Shown here piece after piece: positions 1-9,649 of a DNA stretch of 64,000 bases (position 1 is the first letter of the stretch; each line of letters opens with the position of its first letter). The notes beneath the pieces are model-generated. The model was not told where the DNA came from, did not search any database, and saw only the letters and a list, made by a program, of their open reading frames with translations. This DNA comes from Flavobacterium sp. YJ01 (GTDB taxonomy: Bacteria; Bacteroidota; Bacteroidia; Flavobacteriales; Flavobacteriaceae): NCBI RefSeq assembly GCF_029320955.1, contig NZ_CP119757.1:3534001-3598000 (forward strand). Reading direction: 5' to 3'. The translations under genes were made by a program, and so were the position numbers.

Positions 1-1
1 T

Positions 2-2104
2 GCTGGTAAAACAACAACAACTGAGCGTATTCTTTTTTATACTGGAAAATCACACAAAATTGGTGAGGTACACGATGGTGCTGCAACAATGGACTGGATG
101 GCGCAAGAGCAAGAAAGAGGTATTACAATTACTTCTGCTGCTACAACTTGTACTTGGAATTTTCCAACAGAGCAAGGTAAAGTTCTTCCAGAATCATTGC
201 CTTACCACTTTAATATTATTGATACTCCTGGACACGTTGACTTTACTGTAGAGGTAAATCGTTCTTTGCGTGTACTTGATGGTTTGGTTTTCTTGTTTAG
301 TGCTGTTGATGGTGTTGAACCACAGTCAGAAACTAACTGGAGACTTGCTGATCAATATAGAGTTCCTCGTATGGGATTCGTAAACAAAATGGACCGTCAA
401 GGTGCTAACTTTTTAGCTGTATGCGGACAGGTTAAAGATATGTTGAAATCGAATGCGGTTGCAATTACTTTGCCTATTGGTGATGAGGCTGATTTTAAAG
501 GTATTGTTGACTTAGTGAAAAATCAAGCTATTGTATGGCATGATGAAACTCAAGGAGCTACTTTTGATATCGTTGATATCCCTGCTGATATGGTTGATGA
601 TGTAAAACACTACCGTTCTATCCTTATCGAAGAGATTGCAACTTATGATGAGAATCTTTTAGATAAATACATGGAAGATGAAAACTCTATTACAGAGGAC
701 GAAATCAACAATGCATTAAGAGCTGCAACTATCGATATGGCAATCATTCCTATGCTTGCTGGTTCTTCTTTCAAAAACAAAGGAGTTCAATTTATGTTAG
801 ATGCTGTTTGTAAGTATTTGCCATCTCCATTAGATAAAGAAGGTATTGAAGGAATTCACCCTGATGATGCTGAATTATTAGAAGAAGATCAAACTAAAAT
901 CTTACGTCGACCAGATGTAAAAGAGCCGTTTGCTGCTTTAGCATTTAAAATTGCTACTGACCCATTCGTAGGTCGTTTAGCTTTCTTCCGTGCTTATTCT
1001 GGACGTTTAGATGCTGGTTCTTATGTTTTAAATACTCGTTCTGGTAACAAAGAGAGAATTTCTCGTATCTACCAAATGCACGCTAACAAACAAAATCCAA
1101 TTGAATTTATTGAGGCTGGAGATATTGGAGCTGCTGTAGGATTTAAAGATATTAAAACTGGAGATACTTTGTGTGATGAAAAGAATCCAATTATTTTGGA
1201 GTCTATGAAATTCCCTGAGCCGGTAATTGGTATCGCAATCGAGCCTAAAACTAAAGCTGACGTTGATAAAATGGGTATGGCTTTAGCTAAATTAGCTGAG
1301 GAGGATCCAACATTTACTGTTAGAACTGATGAGGCTTCTGGTCAAACTATTATTTCTGGTATGGGTGAGCTTCACTTGGATATCTTAGTTGATCGTATGA
1401 AACGTGAGTTTAAAGTAGAGGTTAATCAAGGTGAGCCTCAAGTTGAATATAAAGAAGCGTTTACAAGATCTGCTCAACATAGAGAAACTTACAAAAAACA
1501 ATCTGGAGGTCGTGGTAAATTCGGTGATATCGTATTTAGAATCGAGCCTGCTGATGAAGTTGATGGTAAAGTTCCTGTGGGATTACAGTTTGTGAATGAA
1601 GTAAAAGGTGGTAACGTTCCTAAAGAATATATCCCTGCTGTTGAAAAAGGTTTCCGTGAGGCTATGAAAACAGGTCCATTAGCTGGATATGCTGTTGATA
1701 GTTTAAAGGTAACTTTGTTAGACGGATCTTTCCACCCTGTGGATTCTGATGCTCTTTCTTTTGAATTAGCTGCTAGAATGGGTTATAAAGAGTCTGGACG
1801 TGCTGCTGGAGCTGTTATTCTTGAACCAATCATGAAAATCGAAGTTATTACTCCTGAAGAAAACATGGGTGATATCGTAGGTGACTTGAACCGTCGTAGA
1901 GGTCAGGTTAATGATATGGGTGACAGAAATGGTGCTAAAACAATCAAAGCTGATGTGCCTTTATCAGAAATGTTTGGTTATGTTACTACATTAAGAACAT
2001 TGTCTTCTGGTAGAGCAACTTCAACAATGGAGTTTTCTCACTATGCAGAAACACCTTCTAATATTTCAGAAGAGGTAATCAAAAAAGCAAAAGGTAACGC
2101 TTAA
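2..2104 (+). CDS. fusA: Elongation factor G, 5' end cut by window edge
   Basis: EF-G is the ribosomal translocase GTPase. The reading frame is already open at base 2 and begins in the P-loop ([15 protein letters not shown]), so only roughly 20 N-terminal residues are missing. The G2 region ([11 protein letters not shown]), G3 (DTPGHVDF) and G4 (NKMD) motifs follow in order, and then domains II to V. The C-terminal part contains the domain IV/V signatures [16 protein letters not shown] and [17 protein letters not shown]. The gene ends 10 bases before rpsJ, the usual str-operon neighbour in Bacteroidota. The internal ATG at 89 is not the start, because the P-loop lies upstream of it. Confidence 0.98.
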   Translation, partial: AGKTTTTERILFYTGKSHKIGEVHDGAATMDWMAQEQERGITITSAATTCTWNFPTEQGKVLPESLPYHFNIIDTPGHVDFTVEVNRSLRVLDGLVFLFSAVDGVEPQSETNWRLADQYRVPRMGFVNKMDRQGANFLAVCGQVKDMLKSNAVAITLPIGDEADFKGIVDLVKNQAIVWHDETQGATFDIVDIPADMVDDVKHYRSILIEEIATYDENLLDKYMEDENSITEDEINNALRAATIDMAIIPMLAGSSFKNKGVQFMLDAVCKYLPSPLDKEGIEGIHPDDAELLEEDQTKILRRPDVKEPFAALAFKIATDPFVGRLAFFRAYSGRLDAGSYVLNTRSGNKERISRIYQMHANKQNPIEFIEAGDIGAAVGFKDIKTGDTLCDEKNPIILESMKFPEPVIGIAIEPKTKADVDKMGMALAKLAEEDPTFTVRTDEASGQTIISGMGELHLDILVDRMKREFKVEVNQGEPQVEYKEAFTRSAQHRETYKKQSGGRGKFGDIVFRIEPADEVDGKVPVGLQFVNEVKGGNVPKEYIPAVEKGFREAMKTGPLAGYAVDSLKVTLLDGSFHPVDSDALSFELAARMGYKESGRAAGAVILEPIMKIEVITPEENMGDIVGDLNRRRGQVNDMGDRNGAKTIKADVPLSEMFGYVTTLRTLSSGRATSTMEFSHYAETPSNISEEVIKKAKGNA

Positions 2105-2114
2105 TTTTAAGAAA

Positions 2115-2420
2115 ATGAGTCAAAAAATCAGAATAAAACTAAAATCTTACGATCACATGTTGGTGGATAAATCTGCTGAAAAGATCGTAAAAACAGTAAA
2201 AACTACTGGAGCAGTTGTGACAGGTCCAATTCCTTTACCAACTCACAAAAAACTTTTCACTGTATTGCGTTCTCCGCACGTTAACAAAAAAGCGAGAGAG
2301 CAATTTGAAGTAATGTCATACAAGAGATTGATTGATATTTATTCATCTTCATCTAAAACTATTGACGCTTTAATGAAACTTGAATTGCCAAGTGGAGTTG
2401 AAGTTGAGATTAAAGTATAA
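2115..2420 (+). CDS. rpsJ: 30S ribosomal protein S10
   Basis: 101 aa, the normal length for S10, which sits in the 30S head and doubles as the NusE antitermination factor. Recognisable parts are the N-terminal [14 protein letters not shown] and the loop segment [23 protein letters not shown]. It follows fusA by 10 bases and is followed by an intrinsic terminator. S10 is therefore transcribed with the str operon and not with the S10 operon that traditionally carries its name. The start codon is preceded by A-rich sequence rather than a Shine-Dalgarno site. Confidence 0.98.
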
Positions 2421-2440
2421 TTTTATTATATTTTTTATAT

Positions 2441-2473
2441 AAAAAGCGAGTCAGAAATGTCTCGCTTTTTTTT
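2441..2473 (+). terminator. Intrinsic terminator after rpsJ
   Basis: A perfect inverted repeat, AAAAAGCGAG and CTCGCTTTTT, is separated by a 10-base loop and runs into a T tract. It lies 20 bases past the rpsJ stop codon and should end the fusA-rpsJ transcript. Confidence 0.85.
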
Positions 2474-2724
2474 GTTTTTGACAAGGTTGTTTTGGTGGTG
2501 ATAATGTTGAGATTTTTAGAGTTTAAGTTAGCTATGGATTTATGTAAATTCCTTTGTTTTAAGGCGGTGACGATGTTTTTTGTTGTGTTTTTATTAATTA
2601 AATGTTAAGTGTAAATAGTTTAAAACTTTTAAAAATGGCTTTAAAAATTAAGGTGAATTAATTTGTTTTTGATAGCTGTTTGGAGCTTGGATTTTGATAA
2701 TGAGCGATTTAATTTTTATAACTG
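2474..2724. other. Non-coding spacer between str and S10 operons
   Basis: This 250-base AT-rich stretch lies between the rpsJ terminator and the rplC promoter. I see no credible reading frame, tRNA or repeat in it. Confidence 0.6.
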
Positions 2725-2756
2725 TTTGGTTTATTCAATTTTAATATCTACTTTTG
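2725..2756 (+). promoter_or_regulatory. Promoter of the S10-spc-alpha ribosomal operon
   Basis: A TTTG at 2725-2728 and a TACTTTTG box at 2749-2756 are separated by 20 bases. This matches the Bacteroidetes primary-sigma consensus (TTG, 17-23 nt, TAnnTTTG). Transcription should begin about 2760, about 65 bases before rplC. Confidence 0.8.
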
Positions 2757-2760
2757 CACT

Positions 2761-2798
2761 CCCTGTTTGGAAATTTCTGTTATTTTCAAATTGAAGGG
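2761..2798 (+). promoter_or_regulatory. Hairpin at 5' end of the rplC leader
   Basis: TTTGGAAA (2766-2773) pairs with TTTTCAAA (2783-2790), seven Watson-Crick pairs and one G-U. It is flanked by CCCT/AGGG (2761-2764 and 2795-2798). The structure would sit at the very 5' end of the mRNA. It could stabilise the transcript or serve ribosomal-protein feedback. The function is inferred only. Confidence 0.45.
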
Positions 2799-2825
2799 AA
2801 TTTTAGTAATTAATAATTAATATTT

Positions 2826-3443
2826 ATGTCTGGGTTAATTGGTAAAAAAATCGGCATGACTAGCATTTTCGACGAAAACGGGAAAAATATTCCTTGTACA
2901 GTAATCGAAGCTGGGCCGTGTGTTGTTACCCAAGTCAGAACCAACGAGGTTGACGGGTATGAAGCGTTGCAACTTGGTTTCGATGACAAAAACGAGAAAC
3001 ATTCTACTAAAGCGGCTTTAGGTCACTTTAAAAAAGCTGGAACTGTTGCTAAGAAAAAAGTCGTTGAATTTCAAGATTTTGCAACTGAACAAAAATTAGG
3101 AGATCTTATTGATGTTTCTATTTTTGAAGAAGGAGAATTTGTGGATGTACAAGGTGTATCTAAAGGTAAAGGTTTCCAAGGTGTTGTTAAGCGTCACGGT
3201 TTTGGTGGTGTCGGACAAGCTACTCATGGTCAGCACAACCGTTTAAGAGCGCCAGGTTCTGTAGGAGCTTCTTCTTATCCATCTAGAGTATTCAAAGGAA
3301 TGCGTATGGCTGGAAGAATGGGAGGAGAAAATGTAAAAGTTCAAAACCTTAGAGTTTTAAAAGTAGTTGCTGAAAAGAATCTACTTGTTGTTAAAGGATG
3401 TGTTCCTGGTCACAAAAACTCTTACGTAATCATTCAGAAGTAA
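2826..3443 (+). CDS. rplC: 50S ribosomal protein L3
   Basis: 205 aa. L3 is an early 50S assembly protein with a long extension reaching the peptidyl-transferase centre. It begins [18 protein letters not shown], typical of the family, and contains the central [15 protein letters not shown] and [13 protein letters not shown] segments of that extension. It is the first gene of the operon, behind its own promoter and leader hairpin. Its TAA stop overlaps the ATG of rplD (TAATG), indicating translational coupling. Confidence 0.98.
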   Translation: MSGLIGKKIGMTSIFDENGKNIPCTVIEAGPCVVTQVRTNEVDGYEALQLGFDDKNEKHSTKAALGHFKKAGTVAKKKVVEFQDFATEQKLGDLIDVSIFEEGEFVDVQGVSKGKGFQGVVKRHGFGGVGQATHGQHNRLRAPGSVGASSYPSRVFKGMRMAGRMGGENVKVQNLRVLKVVAEKNLLVVKGCVPGHKNSYVIIQK

Positions 3444-4072
3444 TGGAAGTAAAAGTATTAGATTTCAACGGAAAAGATACTGGTAGAAAAGTTCAACTTT
3501 CTGATTCAGTATTCGCAATTGAGCCAAACAATCACGCTGTATATCTTGATGTTAAGCAATATCTTGCTAATCAAAGACAAGGTACTCACAAAGCTAAAGA
3601 AAGAGCTGAAGTGACTGGAAGTACACGTAAGATTAAAAAACAAAAAGGAACTGGTACTGCTCGTGCAGGAAGTGTTAAGAATCCTTTGTTTAAAGGTGGA
3701 GGAACAGTTTTCGGACCAAGACCAAGAAGTTATTCATTTAAATTGAATAAAAACTTGAAGAGATTGGCTAGAAAATCAGCTTTCTCAATTAAAGCAAAAG
3801 AGTCAAACATTGTGGTTCTTGAAGACTTTAATTTTGAAGTGCCAAACACTAAAAATTTCATTAACGTTTTGAAAGCTTTAGGGTTAGAAAATAAAAAATC
3901 TCTATTCGTGTTGGGTGAGTCAAATAAAAATGTATATTTGTCGTCACGCAATTTAAAGGCTTCTAATGTCGTAACTAGCTCAGAATTAAGCACTTACGCA
4001 ATATTAAACGCTAATAATTTAGTGCTTTTGGAAGGTTCTTTAGAGTTAATTGAAGAAAATTTAAGTAAATAA
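3443..4072 (+). CDS. rplD: 50S ribosomal protein L4
   Basis: 209 aa from the ATG at 3443, which shares one base with the rplC stop codon. That start gives the canonical L4 N-terminus ([19 protein letters not shown]); a longer in-frame start at 3398 would overlap rplC by 46 bases and is rejected. The loop that lines the exit tunnel is visible ([20 protein letters not shown], then [13 protein letters not shown]). In enterobacteria L4 is the autogenous repressor of this operon. Whether that holds here is unknown, but a leader hairpin is present upstream of rplC. Confidence 0.97.
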   Translation: MEVKVLDFNGKDTGRKVQLSDSVFAIEPNNHAVYLDVKQYLANQRQGTHKAKERAEVTGSTRKIKKQKGTGTARAGSVKNPLFKGGGTVFGPRPRSYSFKLNKNLKRLARKSAFSIKAKESNIVVLEDFNFEVPNTKNFINVLKALGLENKKSLFVLGESNKNVYLSSRNLKASNVVTSSELSTYAILNANNLVLLEGSLELIEENLSK

Positions 4073-4079
4073 TAGGAAT

Positions 4080-4370
4080 ATGAGTATCATTATCAGACCT
4101 ATAGTAACGGAAAAAGTAACCAAAGAAAGTGAAGTTCTAAACCGCTTCGGATTCGTTGTTGACAAAAAAGCAAACAAAGTTGAAATTAAGAAAGCTGTTG
4201 AGGCTGCTTATGGAGTAACTATTGTTTCTGTTAACACAATGAATGTGAGACCAGATAGATCTACTAAATACACTAAAAGTGGTTTAATAAGTGGAAAGAC
4301 AAATGCTTACAAAAAAGCAATTGTACAAGTACAAGAAGGAGAAACAATTGATTTTTACAACAATATCTAA
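4080..4370 (+). CDS. rplW: 50S ribosomal protein L23
   Basis: 96 aa, usual length. L23 lies at the tunnel exit and docks trigger factor and SRP. The N-terminus IIIRPIVTEKVTKESE and the later VNTMNVRPDRSTKYTKSG segment are typical. It lies 7 bases after rplD and 9 before rplB, in the standard L3-L4-L23-L2 order. Confidence 0.97.
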   Translation: MSIIIRPIVTEKVTKESEVLNRFGFVVDKKANKVEIKKAVEAAYGVTIVSVNTMNVRPDRSTKYTKSGLISGKTNAYKKAIVQVQEGETIDFYNNI

Positions 4371-4379
4371 GATAGAAAA

Positions 4380-5204
4380 ATGTCAGTAAGAAAATTAAAA
4401 CCTATTACCCCGGGTCAGCGATTTAGAGTTGTGAATGGTTATGACGCTATTACAACTGATAAGCCGGAACGCTCTTTGATAGCGCCGATAAAAAACTCTG
4501 GAGGTAGAAATAGTCAAGGAAAGATGACCATGCGTTATACGGGTGGTGGTCACAAGCAGAGATATCGTATTATTGATTTCAAAAGAACTAAAGATGGAAT
4601 TCCAGCTACAGTGAAATCAATCGAATACGATCCAAATCGTACTGCGTTTATCGCTTTATTGGCTTATGCTGATGGAGAGAAAACTTATATTATCGCACAA
4701 AATGGATTGAAAGTTGGTCAGAAATTAGTTTCTGGACCAGAGTCTCAACCAGAAATCGGTAATACATTACCTTTAAGCAGAATTCCTCTTGGAACTGTTA
4801 TATCTTGTATTGAGTTACGTCCAGGACAAGGAGCAGTTATTGCTCGTTCAGCTGGAACTTTTGCTCAGTTAATGGCAAGAGACGGGAAATATGCTACAAT
4901 TAAAATGCCATCTGGAGAAACAAGATTAATCTTGTTGACTTGTTCGGCTACAATTGGAGCTGTTTCAAACTCTGACCACCAATTAGTTGTATCTGGAAAA
5001 GCAGGTAGAACAAGATGGTTAGGAAGAAGACCTAGAACTAGACCAGTAGCGATGAACCCAGTTGATCACCCTATGGGAGGTGGTGAAGGACGTTCTTCTG
5101 GAGGGCACCCACGTTCAAGAAACGGATTGCCAGCTAAAGGTTACAGAACTCGTTCTAAGAAAAACCCGAGTAACAAGTATATCGTAGAACGTAGAAAGAA
5201 ATAA
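4380..5204 (+). CDS. rplB: 50S ribosomal protein L2
   Basis: 274 aa, normal length. L2 binds domain IV of 23S rRNA and supports peptidyl transfer. The conserved C-terminal region [20 protein letters not shown] carries the histidine-rich loop near the active site, and the N-terminal KSGGRN-like element appears as [20 protein letters not shown]. It is followed 6 bases later by rpsS. Confidence 0.98.
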   Translation: MSVRKLKPITPGQRFRVVNGYDAITTDKPERSLIAPIKNSGGRNSQGKMTMRYTGGGHKQRYRIIDFKRTKDGIPATVKSIEYDPNRTAFIALLAYADGEKTYIIAQNGLKVGQKLVSGPESQPEIGNTLPLSRIPLGTVISCIELRPGQGAVIARSAGTFAQLMARDGKYATIKMPSGETRLILLTCSATIGAVSNSDHQLVVSGKAGRTRWLGRRPRTRPVAMNPVDHPMGGGEGRSSGGHPRSRNGLPAKGYRTRSKKNPSNKYIVERRKK

Positions 5205-5210
5205 TAAGAT

Positions 5211-5489
5211 ATGGCACGTTCATTAAAAAAAGGACCTTTCGTTCATTATAAATTAGACAAGAAAGTTCAAGAAAACGTAGAAAGTGGTAAAAATGCAGTT
5301 GTAAAGACTTGGTCTAGAGCTTCAATGATTACTCCAGATTTCGTTGGACAAACTATCGCAGTTCATAACGGACGTCAATTTGTACCAGTTTACGTAACAG
5401 AAAACATGGTAGGTCACAAATTAGGAGAATTTTCGCCAACTAGATCTTTTAGAGGTCATGCTGGAGCAAAAAATAAAGGTAAAAAATAA
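5211..5489 (+). CDS. rpsS: 30S ribosomal protein S19
   Basis: 92 aa. S19 sits in the 30S head with S13. The N-terminus [15 protein letters not shown] and the C-terminal [17 protein letters not shown] are diagnostic. It lies between rplB and rplV with short spacers. Confidence 0.98.
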   Translation: MARSLKKGPFVHYKLDKKVQENVESGKNAVVKTWSRASMITPDFVGQTIAVHNGRQFVPVYVTENMVGHKLGEFSPTRSFRGHAGAKNKGKK

Positions 5490-5497
5490 AAGAAGCA

Positions 5498-5911
5498 ATG
5501 GGAGTTCGTAAAAGAGAAACAGCAGATGCGAGAAAAGAGGCTAATAAGTCTATCGCTTTCGCAAAATTGAATAACTGCCCTACTTCACCTAGAAAAATGC
5601 GCTTAGTAGCGGACTTGGTAAGAGGTCAGAAGGTAGAAAGAGCACTTAACATTTTAAGATTCAGTTCTAAAGAAGCTTCAAGAAAATTAGAAAAACTATT
5701 ATTATCTGCAATCAACAACTGGGAGCAAAAAAATAGTGAAGGTAATTTAGAAGAAGCTGGATTATTTGTTAAAGAGATCAGAGTAGATGGTGGAATGATG
5801 TTAAAAAGACTTCGTCCAGCTCCACAAGGTCGTGCACACAGAATAAGAAAACGTTCTAACCACGTAACAATCGTGCTTGGAGCTATCAATAACACACAAA
5901 GCAATTCTTAA
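5498..5911 (+). CDS. rplV: 50S ribosomal protein L22
   Basis: 137 aa. L22 contributes a beta-hairpin to the exit tunnel. The N-terminal helix region ([21 protein letters not shown]) and the hairpin segment ([22 protein letters not shown]) are clear. It is slightly longer than the 110-aa E. coli protein because of N- and C-terminal extensions. It is followed 5 bases later by rpsC. Confidence 0.97.
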
Positions 5912-5916
5912 GCAGC

Positions 5917-6675
5917 ATGGGACAAAAGACAAATCCAATTGGAAATAGACTTGGTATCATCAGAGGATGGGACTCAAACTGGTATGGTGGAAATGATTAC
6001 GGTGATAAATTAGCCGAAGATCACAAAATCAGAAAGTATATCCACGCTCGTTTATCAAAAGCTAGTGTATCTAAAGTAATCATCGAGAGAACTTTGAAAC
6101 TTGTAACCGTTACTATCACTACTGCTAGACCTGGTATCATTATCGGAAAAGGTGGGCAAGAGGTAGACAAGTTAAAAGAAGAACTTAAGAAAGTTACTGA
6201 CAAAGAGGTTCAAATCAACATCTTTGAAATTAAAAGACCTGAGTTAGATGCTTATCTTGTGGCGACAAGCATCGCTCGTCAAATCGAAAGCCGTATTTCT
6301 TACAGACGTGCAATCAAAATGGCTATTGCTGCTTCTATGCGTATGAACGCTGAAGGTATCAAAGTTTTGATTTCTGGTCGTTTGAATGGTGCTGAGATGG
6401 CGCGTTCGGAAGGTTTCAAAGAAGGTAGAATTCCTCTATCAACTTTCAGAGCTGATATTGATTATGCTTTGGCTGAAGCTCACACTACTTACGGTAGAAT
6501 GGGTATCAAAGTATGGATCATGAAAGGTGAAGTTTACGGTAAGAGAGAGCTTTCTCCACTTGCTGGGATGGACAAAAAACAATCTGGTACAGGTGGTGGT
6601 AAAGGTGGAGATGCTCCTAGAGGCAAATCTAACTTTAACAAAGGCGGTAAACCAGATGCTCGTAAAAGAAAGTAA
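5917..6675 (+). CDS. rpsC: 30S ribosomal protein S3
   Basis: 252 aa. S3 forms the mRNA entry channel and helicase site with S4 and S5. It begins [20 protein letters not shown]. The KH domain has the motif [18 protein letters not shown], followed by the C-terminal [24 protein letters not shown] glycine- and lysine-rich tail ([19 protein letters not shown]) extends the family core and is probably disordered. Confidence 0.98.
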   Translation: MGQKTNPIGNRLGIIRGWDSNWYGGNDYGDKLAEDHKIRKYIHARLSKASVSKVIIERTLKLVTVTITTARPGIIIGKGGQEVDKLKEELKKVTDKEVQINIFEIKRPELDAYLVATSIARQIESRISYRRAIKMAIAASMRMNAEGIKVLISGRLNGAEMARSEGFKEGRIPLSTFRADIDYALAEAHTTYGRMGIKVWIMKGEVYGKRELSPLAGMDKKQSGTGGGKGGDAPRGKSNFNKGGKPDARKRK

Positions 6676-6694
6676 ATTTTTAAACTAAAGAAAA

Positions 6695-7120
6695 ATGTTA
6701 CAGCCTAAAAGAACAAAATACCGTAAGGTACAAAAAGGTAAAATGAAAGGTAACTCTCAAAGAGGGCATGAACTTTCAAATGGAATGTTTGGAATTAAAT
6801 CTGTACATGAAGATGGAATGTTCTTGACTTCTCGTCAAATCGAAGCTGCGCGTATCGCTGCAACTCGTTATATGAAGAGAGAGGGACAATTATGGATTAA
6901 AATTTTCCCAGACAAACCTATCACTAAGAAGCCTCTTGAAGTACGTATGGGTAAAGGTAAAGGAGCAGTTGAGTATTGGGCTGCTGTTGTTAAACCAGGA
7001 AGAATTATGTTTGAAGTTGGAGGGGTTCCATTGTCAGTTGCAAAAGAGGCTTTACGTCTTGCAGCTCAAAAACTTCCAGTAAAAACTAAGTTCGTCGTTG
7101 CTAGAGATTTCGAAGCATAA
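6695..7120 (+). CDS. rplP: 50S ribosomal protein L16
   Basis: 141 aa, standard. L16 binds near the A and P sites of the 50[20 protein letters not shown] opens the protein and [20 protein letters not shown] is the typical core. It lies 19 bases after rpsC and 12 before rpmC. Confidence 0.98.
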   Translation: MLQPKRTKYRKVQKGKMKGNSQRGHELSNGMFGIKSVHEDGMFLTSRQIEAARIAATRYMKREGQLWIKIFPDKPITKKPLEVRMGKGKGAVEYWAAVVKPGRIMFEVGGVPLSVAKEALRLAAQKLPVKTKFVVARDFEA

Positions 7121-7132
7121 TTTATATTTATT

Positions 7133-7324
7133 ATGAAACAATCAGAAATAAAAGATCTTTCTGCAGCGGAGTTGCAAGAAAAGCTTAGTCAAACTAAGAA
7201 AGTATATGCTGACCTAAAAATGGCTCACGCAATCTCTCCAATTGCTAACCCACTTCAAATTAGAAGCGTTAGAAGAACAGTTGCAAGATTAGCTACAGAG
7301 TTAACTAAAAGAGAGTTACAATAA
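7133..7324 (+). CDS. rpmC: 50S ribosomal protein L29
   Basis: 63 aa, a two-helix protein at the tunnel exit beside L23. The opening KQSEIKDLSAAELQEKL and the central LKMAHAISPIANPLQIRSVRR fit the family, and its place between L16 and S17 confirms it. Confidence 0.95.
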   Translation: MKQSEIKDLSAAELQEKLSQTKKVYADLKMAHAISPIANPLQIRSVRRTVARLATELTKRELQ

Positions 7325-7341
7325 TTGTATTCTGCTGAAAG

Positions 7342-7602
7342 ATGGAAGAAAAAAGAAATTTAAGAAAAGAAAGAATAGGTGTTGTTACTTCAAATAAAAT
7401 GGATAAGTCTATTGTTATTGCTGAAGTAAGAAAAGTAAAACACCCATTATACGGTAAGTTCGTGTTGAAAACAAAGAAATATGTTGCACACGACGAAACA
7501 AACGACTGTAACATTGGAGATACTGTAAGAATTAGCGAAACGCGTCCTTTAAGTAAAACAAAATGTTGGAGATTAGTTGAAATCTTAGAAAGAGCTAAAT
7601 AA
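7342..7602 (+). CDS. rpsQ: 30S ribosomal protein S17
   Basis: 86 aa, an OB-fold primary 16S-binding protein. [20 protein letters not shown] and [16 protein letters not shown] are characteristic, as is the [19 protein letters not shown] end. It is separated from rplN by only 2 bases. Confidence 0.97.
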   Translation: MEEKRNLRKERIGVVTSNKMDKSIVIAEVRKVKHPLYGKFVLKTKKYVAHDETNDCNIGDTVRISETRPLSKTKCWRLVEILERAK

Positions 7603-7604
7603 TT

Positions 7605-7973
7605 ATGGTACAACAAGAATCAAGACTAAAAGTAGCAGATAACACGGGAGCTAAAGAAGTTTTAACTATTCGTGTTTTAGGAGGTACTAAAAGAAGATAT
7701 GCCTCTGTTGGTGACAAAATTGTAGTTTCTATCAAAGATGCAACTCCAAACGGAAACGTAAAAAAAGGAGCTGTTTCAACTGCAGTTGTTGTACGTACTA
7801 AAAAAGAAGTGAGAAGAGCTGATGGTTCTTATATCCGTTTCGATGATAATGCATGTGTTCTTTTGAACGCTGCAGGGGAAATGAGAGGAACTCGTGTTTT
7901 TGGTCCGGTAGCAAGAGAACTTCGTGAAAAACAATTCATGAAAATTGTATCATTAGCACCAGAAGTGCTTTAA
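7605..7973 (+). CDS. rplN: 50S ribosomal protein L14
   Basis: 122 aa, exact family length. L14 forms intersubunit bridges with 16S rRNA. The start [18 protein letters not shown] and the C-terminal [20 protein letters not shown] are near-invariant. The gene begins the segment equivalent to the spc operon, but no promoter separates it from rpsQ. Confidence 0.98.
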
Positions 7974-7985
7974 TTCGTTTTTAAG

Positions 7986-8300
7986 ATGATAAAGCTAAAA
8001 ATAAAATCAGGAGATATCGTAAGAGTTATTGCTGGAGACCATAAAGGTGCTGAAGGTAAAGTTTTACGTGTTTACCGTGAGAAAAATAAAGCGATAGTTG
8101 AAGGTGTAAACATGGTTTCAAAACATACAAAACCAAGTGCTAAGAACCCTCAAGGTGGTATCGTTAAGAAAGAGGCTTCTATTCAAATTTCTAACATTTC
8201 TCTAATTGATCCTAAAACTAAGGAAACAACTAGAGTAGGTATTAGAGTAGAAGGAGATAAGAAAGTAAGATTTTCAAAAAAATCTAATCAAGTACTATAG
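7986..8300 (+). CDS. rplX: 50S ribosomal protein L24
   Basis: 104 aa, KOW-domain protein that starts 50S assembly. [25 protein letters not shown] is the KOW motif and [20 protein letters not shown] follows. It ends 2 bases before rplE. Confidence 0.97.
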   Translation: MIKLKIKSGDIVRVIAGDHKGAEGKVLRVYREKNKAIVEGVNMVSKHTKPSAKNPQGGIVKKEASIQISNISLIDPKTKETTRVGIRVEGDKKVRFSKKSNQVL

Positions 8301-8302
8301 TA

Positions 8303-8854
8303 ATGGCATATACACCTAGACTAAAAGAAGAATATAAGAGTAGAGTAATCTCTGCTCTTAAAGAAGAGTTCGGATATACAAACGTAATGCAAGTTCCTAA
8401 ACTTGAAAAAATCGTTTTGAGCCGTGGAGTTGGTGCAGCTGTATCTGATAAAAAACTTATTGACTATGCTGTTGATGAGTTAACAAAGATCACTGGACAA
8501 AAAGCAGTTTCTACAATCTCTAAGAAAGACGTTGCGTCTTTCAAATTGAGAAAAGGAATGCCTATTGGAGCAAAAGTTACTTTACGTGGAGAAAGAATGT
8601 ATGAGTTTTTAGATAGACTTATTACTTCTGCTTTACCACGTGTTAGAGATTTTGGTGGTATTAAAGCTACTGGATTCGACGGAAGAGGTAACTACAATCT
8701 TGGAGTTTTAGAGCAAATCATTTTTCCAGAAATTGATATTGACAAAGTAAATAAAATTTCAGGAATGGATATTACTTTTGTTACTACTGCAAAAACAGAC
8801 AAGGAAGCGAAGTCATTATTGGCTGAATTAGGATTACCTTTTAAAAAGAATTAA
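8303..8854 (+). CDS. rplE: 50S ribosomal protein L5
   Basis: 183 aa. L5 binds 5S rRNA and contacts the P-site tRNA. Typical segments are [46 protein letters not shown] and [17 protein letters not shown]. It is followed 3 bases later by rpsN. Confidence 0.98.
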   Translation: MAYTPRLKEEYKSRVISALKEEFGYTNVMQVPKLEKIVLSRGVGAAVSDKKLIDYAVDELTKITGQKAVSTISKKDVASFKLRKGMPIGAKVTLRGERMYEFLDRLITSALPRVRDFGGIKATGFDGRGNYNLGVLEQIIFPEIDIDKVNKISGMDITFVTTAKTDKEAKSLLAELGLPFKKN

Positions 8855-8857
8855 GAC

Positions 8858-9127
8858 ATGGCTAAAGAATCAATGAAAGCCCGTGAGGTGAAAAGAGAGA
8901 AAACGGTAGCTAAGTATGCTGAAAAAAGAAAAGCTTTGTTAGAAGCTGGAGATTATGAAGGCTTACAAAGATTACCTAAAAATGCTTCACCAGTTCGTTT
9001 GCACAATCGTTGTAAATTAACAGGTAGACCTAGAGGTTATATCCGTCAGTTTGGTATTTCACGTGTAACTTTCCGTGAGATGGCTAATAATGGATTAATT
9101 CCAGGAGTTAAAAAGGCTTCTTGGTAA
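8858..9127 (+). CDS. rpsN: 30S ribosomal protein S14, zinc-free form
   Basis: 89 aa, the longer form without a zinc ribbon. Only one cysteine ([11 protein letters not shown]) is present, so the CxxC-CxxC zinc site of the short S14 is absent. The C-terminal [23 protein letters not shown] is diagnostic. It is followed by a 105-base gap holding a second promoter and a hairpin, the largest interruption in this half of the cluster. Confidence 0.97.
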
Positions 9128-9151
9128 TCTCGCAATAAGTTATTACTTTTG
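9121..9151 (+). promoter_or_regulatory. Internal promoter upstream of rpsH
   Basis: TTG at 9121-9123, at the end of rpsN, is followed after 20 bases by a TACTTTTG box at 9144-9151. The match to the Bacteroidetes consensus is as good as that of the main operon promoter, and the -7 box is identical. It would supply extra transcription of rpsH onwards, including secY and rpoA. Confidence 0.65.
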
Positions 9152-9184
9152 CAAACCAAAAAATAATTTTTAATTGATTAAAGG

Positions 9185-9208
9185 TTCGGGAAACGAGTGT
9201 TTCCCGAA
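9185..9208 (+). promoter_or_regulatory. Perfect hairpin in the rpsH leader
   Basis: TTCGGGAAAC (9185-9194) and GTTTCCCGAA (9199-9208) form a perfect 10-bp stem around the loop GAGT. There is no T tract after it, so it is not a terminator. It lies about 30 bases into the transcript predicted from the internal promoter and 25 bases before the rpsH ATG. A role in translational control of S8 is plausible but inferred. Confidence 0.6.
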
Positions 9209-9232
9209 AACCATAATCGCAATCAAATACAT

Positions 9233-9631
9233 ATGTATACAGATCCTATTGCAGATTATTTGACTAGAGTTCGTAACGCTGTGGCTGCAAACCACAAAGT
9301 TGTTGAAATTCCAGCATCTAATCTAAAGAAAGAGATAACTAAGATCTTATTTGATCAAGGTTACATCTTAAGTTACAAATTTGAGCAGAATACTGTACAA
9401 GGTTCTATCAAAATTGCTTTGAAGTATGATAAAGATACTAAAGAGCCTGTAATTAAAGATATCCAAAGAATTAGTAAACCTGGTTTACGTAAGTACGCAG
9501 GTGCTGCCAAATTACCTAGAATCCTTAACGGATTAGGAATTGCTATTGTTTCTACATCAAAAGGTTTGATGACTGGAAAGCAAGCTAAGCAATTAAATGT
9601 AGGTGGTGAAGTAATTTGTTACGTATACTAA
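9233..9631 (+). CDS. rpsH: 30S ribosomal protein S8
   Basis: 132 aa from the ATG at 9233, giving MYTDPIADYLTRVRNA, the normal S8 N-terminus. An upstream in-frame start at 9197 lies in the hairpin loop and adds non-conserved residues, so it is rejected. S8 is a primary 16S-binding protein and the spc-operon repressor in E. coli. The C-terminal ISTSKGLMT-type motif appears as VSTSKGLMTGKQAKQLNVGGEV. The presence of a dedicated promoter and leader hairpin makes feedback at this point possible. Confidence 0.97.
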   Translation: MYTDPIADYLTRVRNAVAANHKVVEIPASNLKKEITKILFDQGYILSYKFEQNTVQGSIKIALKYDKDTKEPVIKDIQRISKPGLRKYAGAAKLPRILNGLGIAIVSTSKGLMTGKQAKQLNVGGEVICYVY

Positions 9632-9649
9632 TTTTAAACACTAGATAAG

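Noticed and set aside
1..2104. fusA as a truncated or broken gene
   Set aside because: The missing N-terminus is due to the window edge; the frame is open from base 2 without interruption.
3398..3442. Longer start for L4 overlapping rplC
   Set aside because: The added residues are out-of-frame rplC sequence; the ATG at 3443 gives the conserved L4 N-terminus.
7305..7616. Minus-strand open frame across rpsQ
   Set aside because: Opposite to a clear S17 gene, without promoter or recognisable protein motif.
9197..9232. Upstream start for S8
   Set aside because: It lies in the loop of the leader hairpin and adds residues not found in S8; ATG 9233 gives the normal opening.
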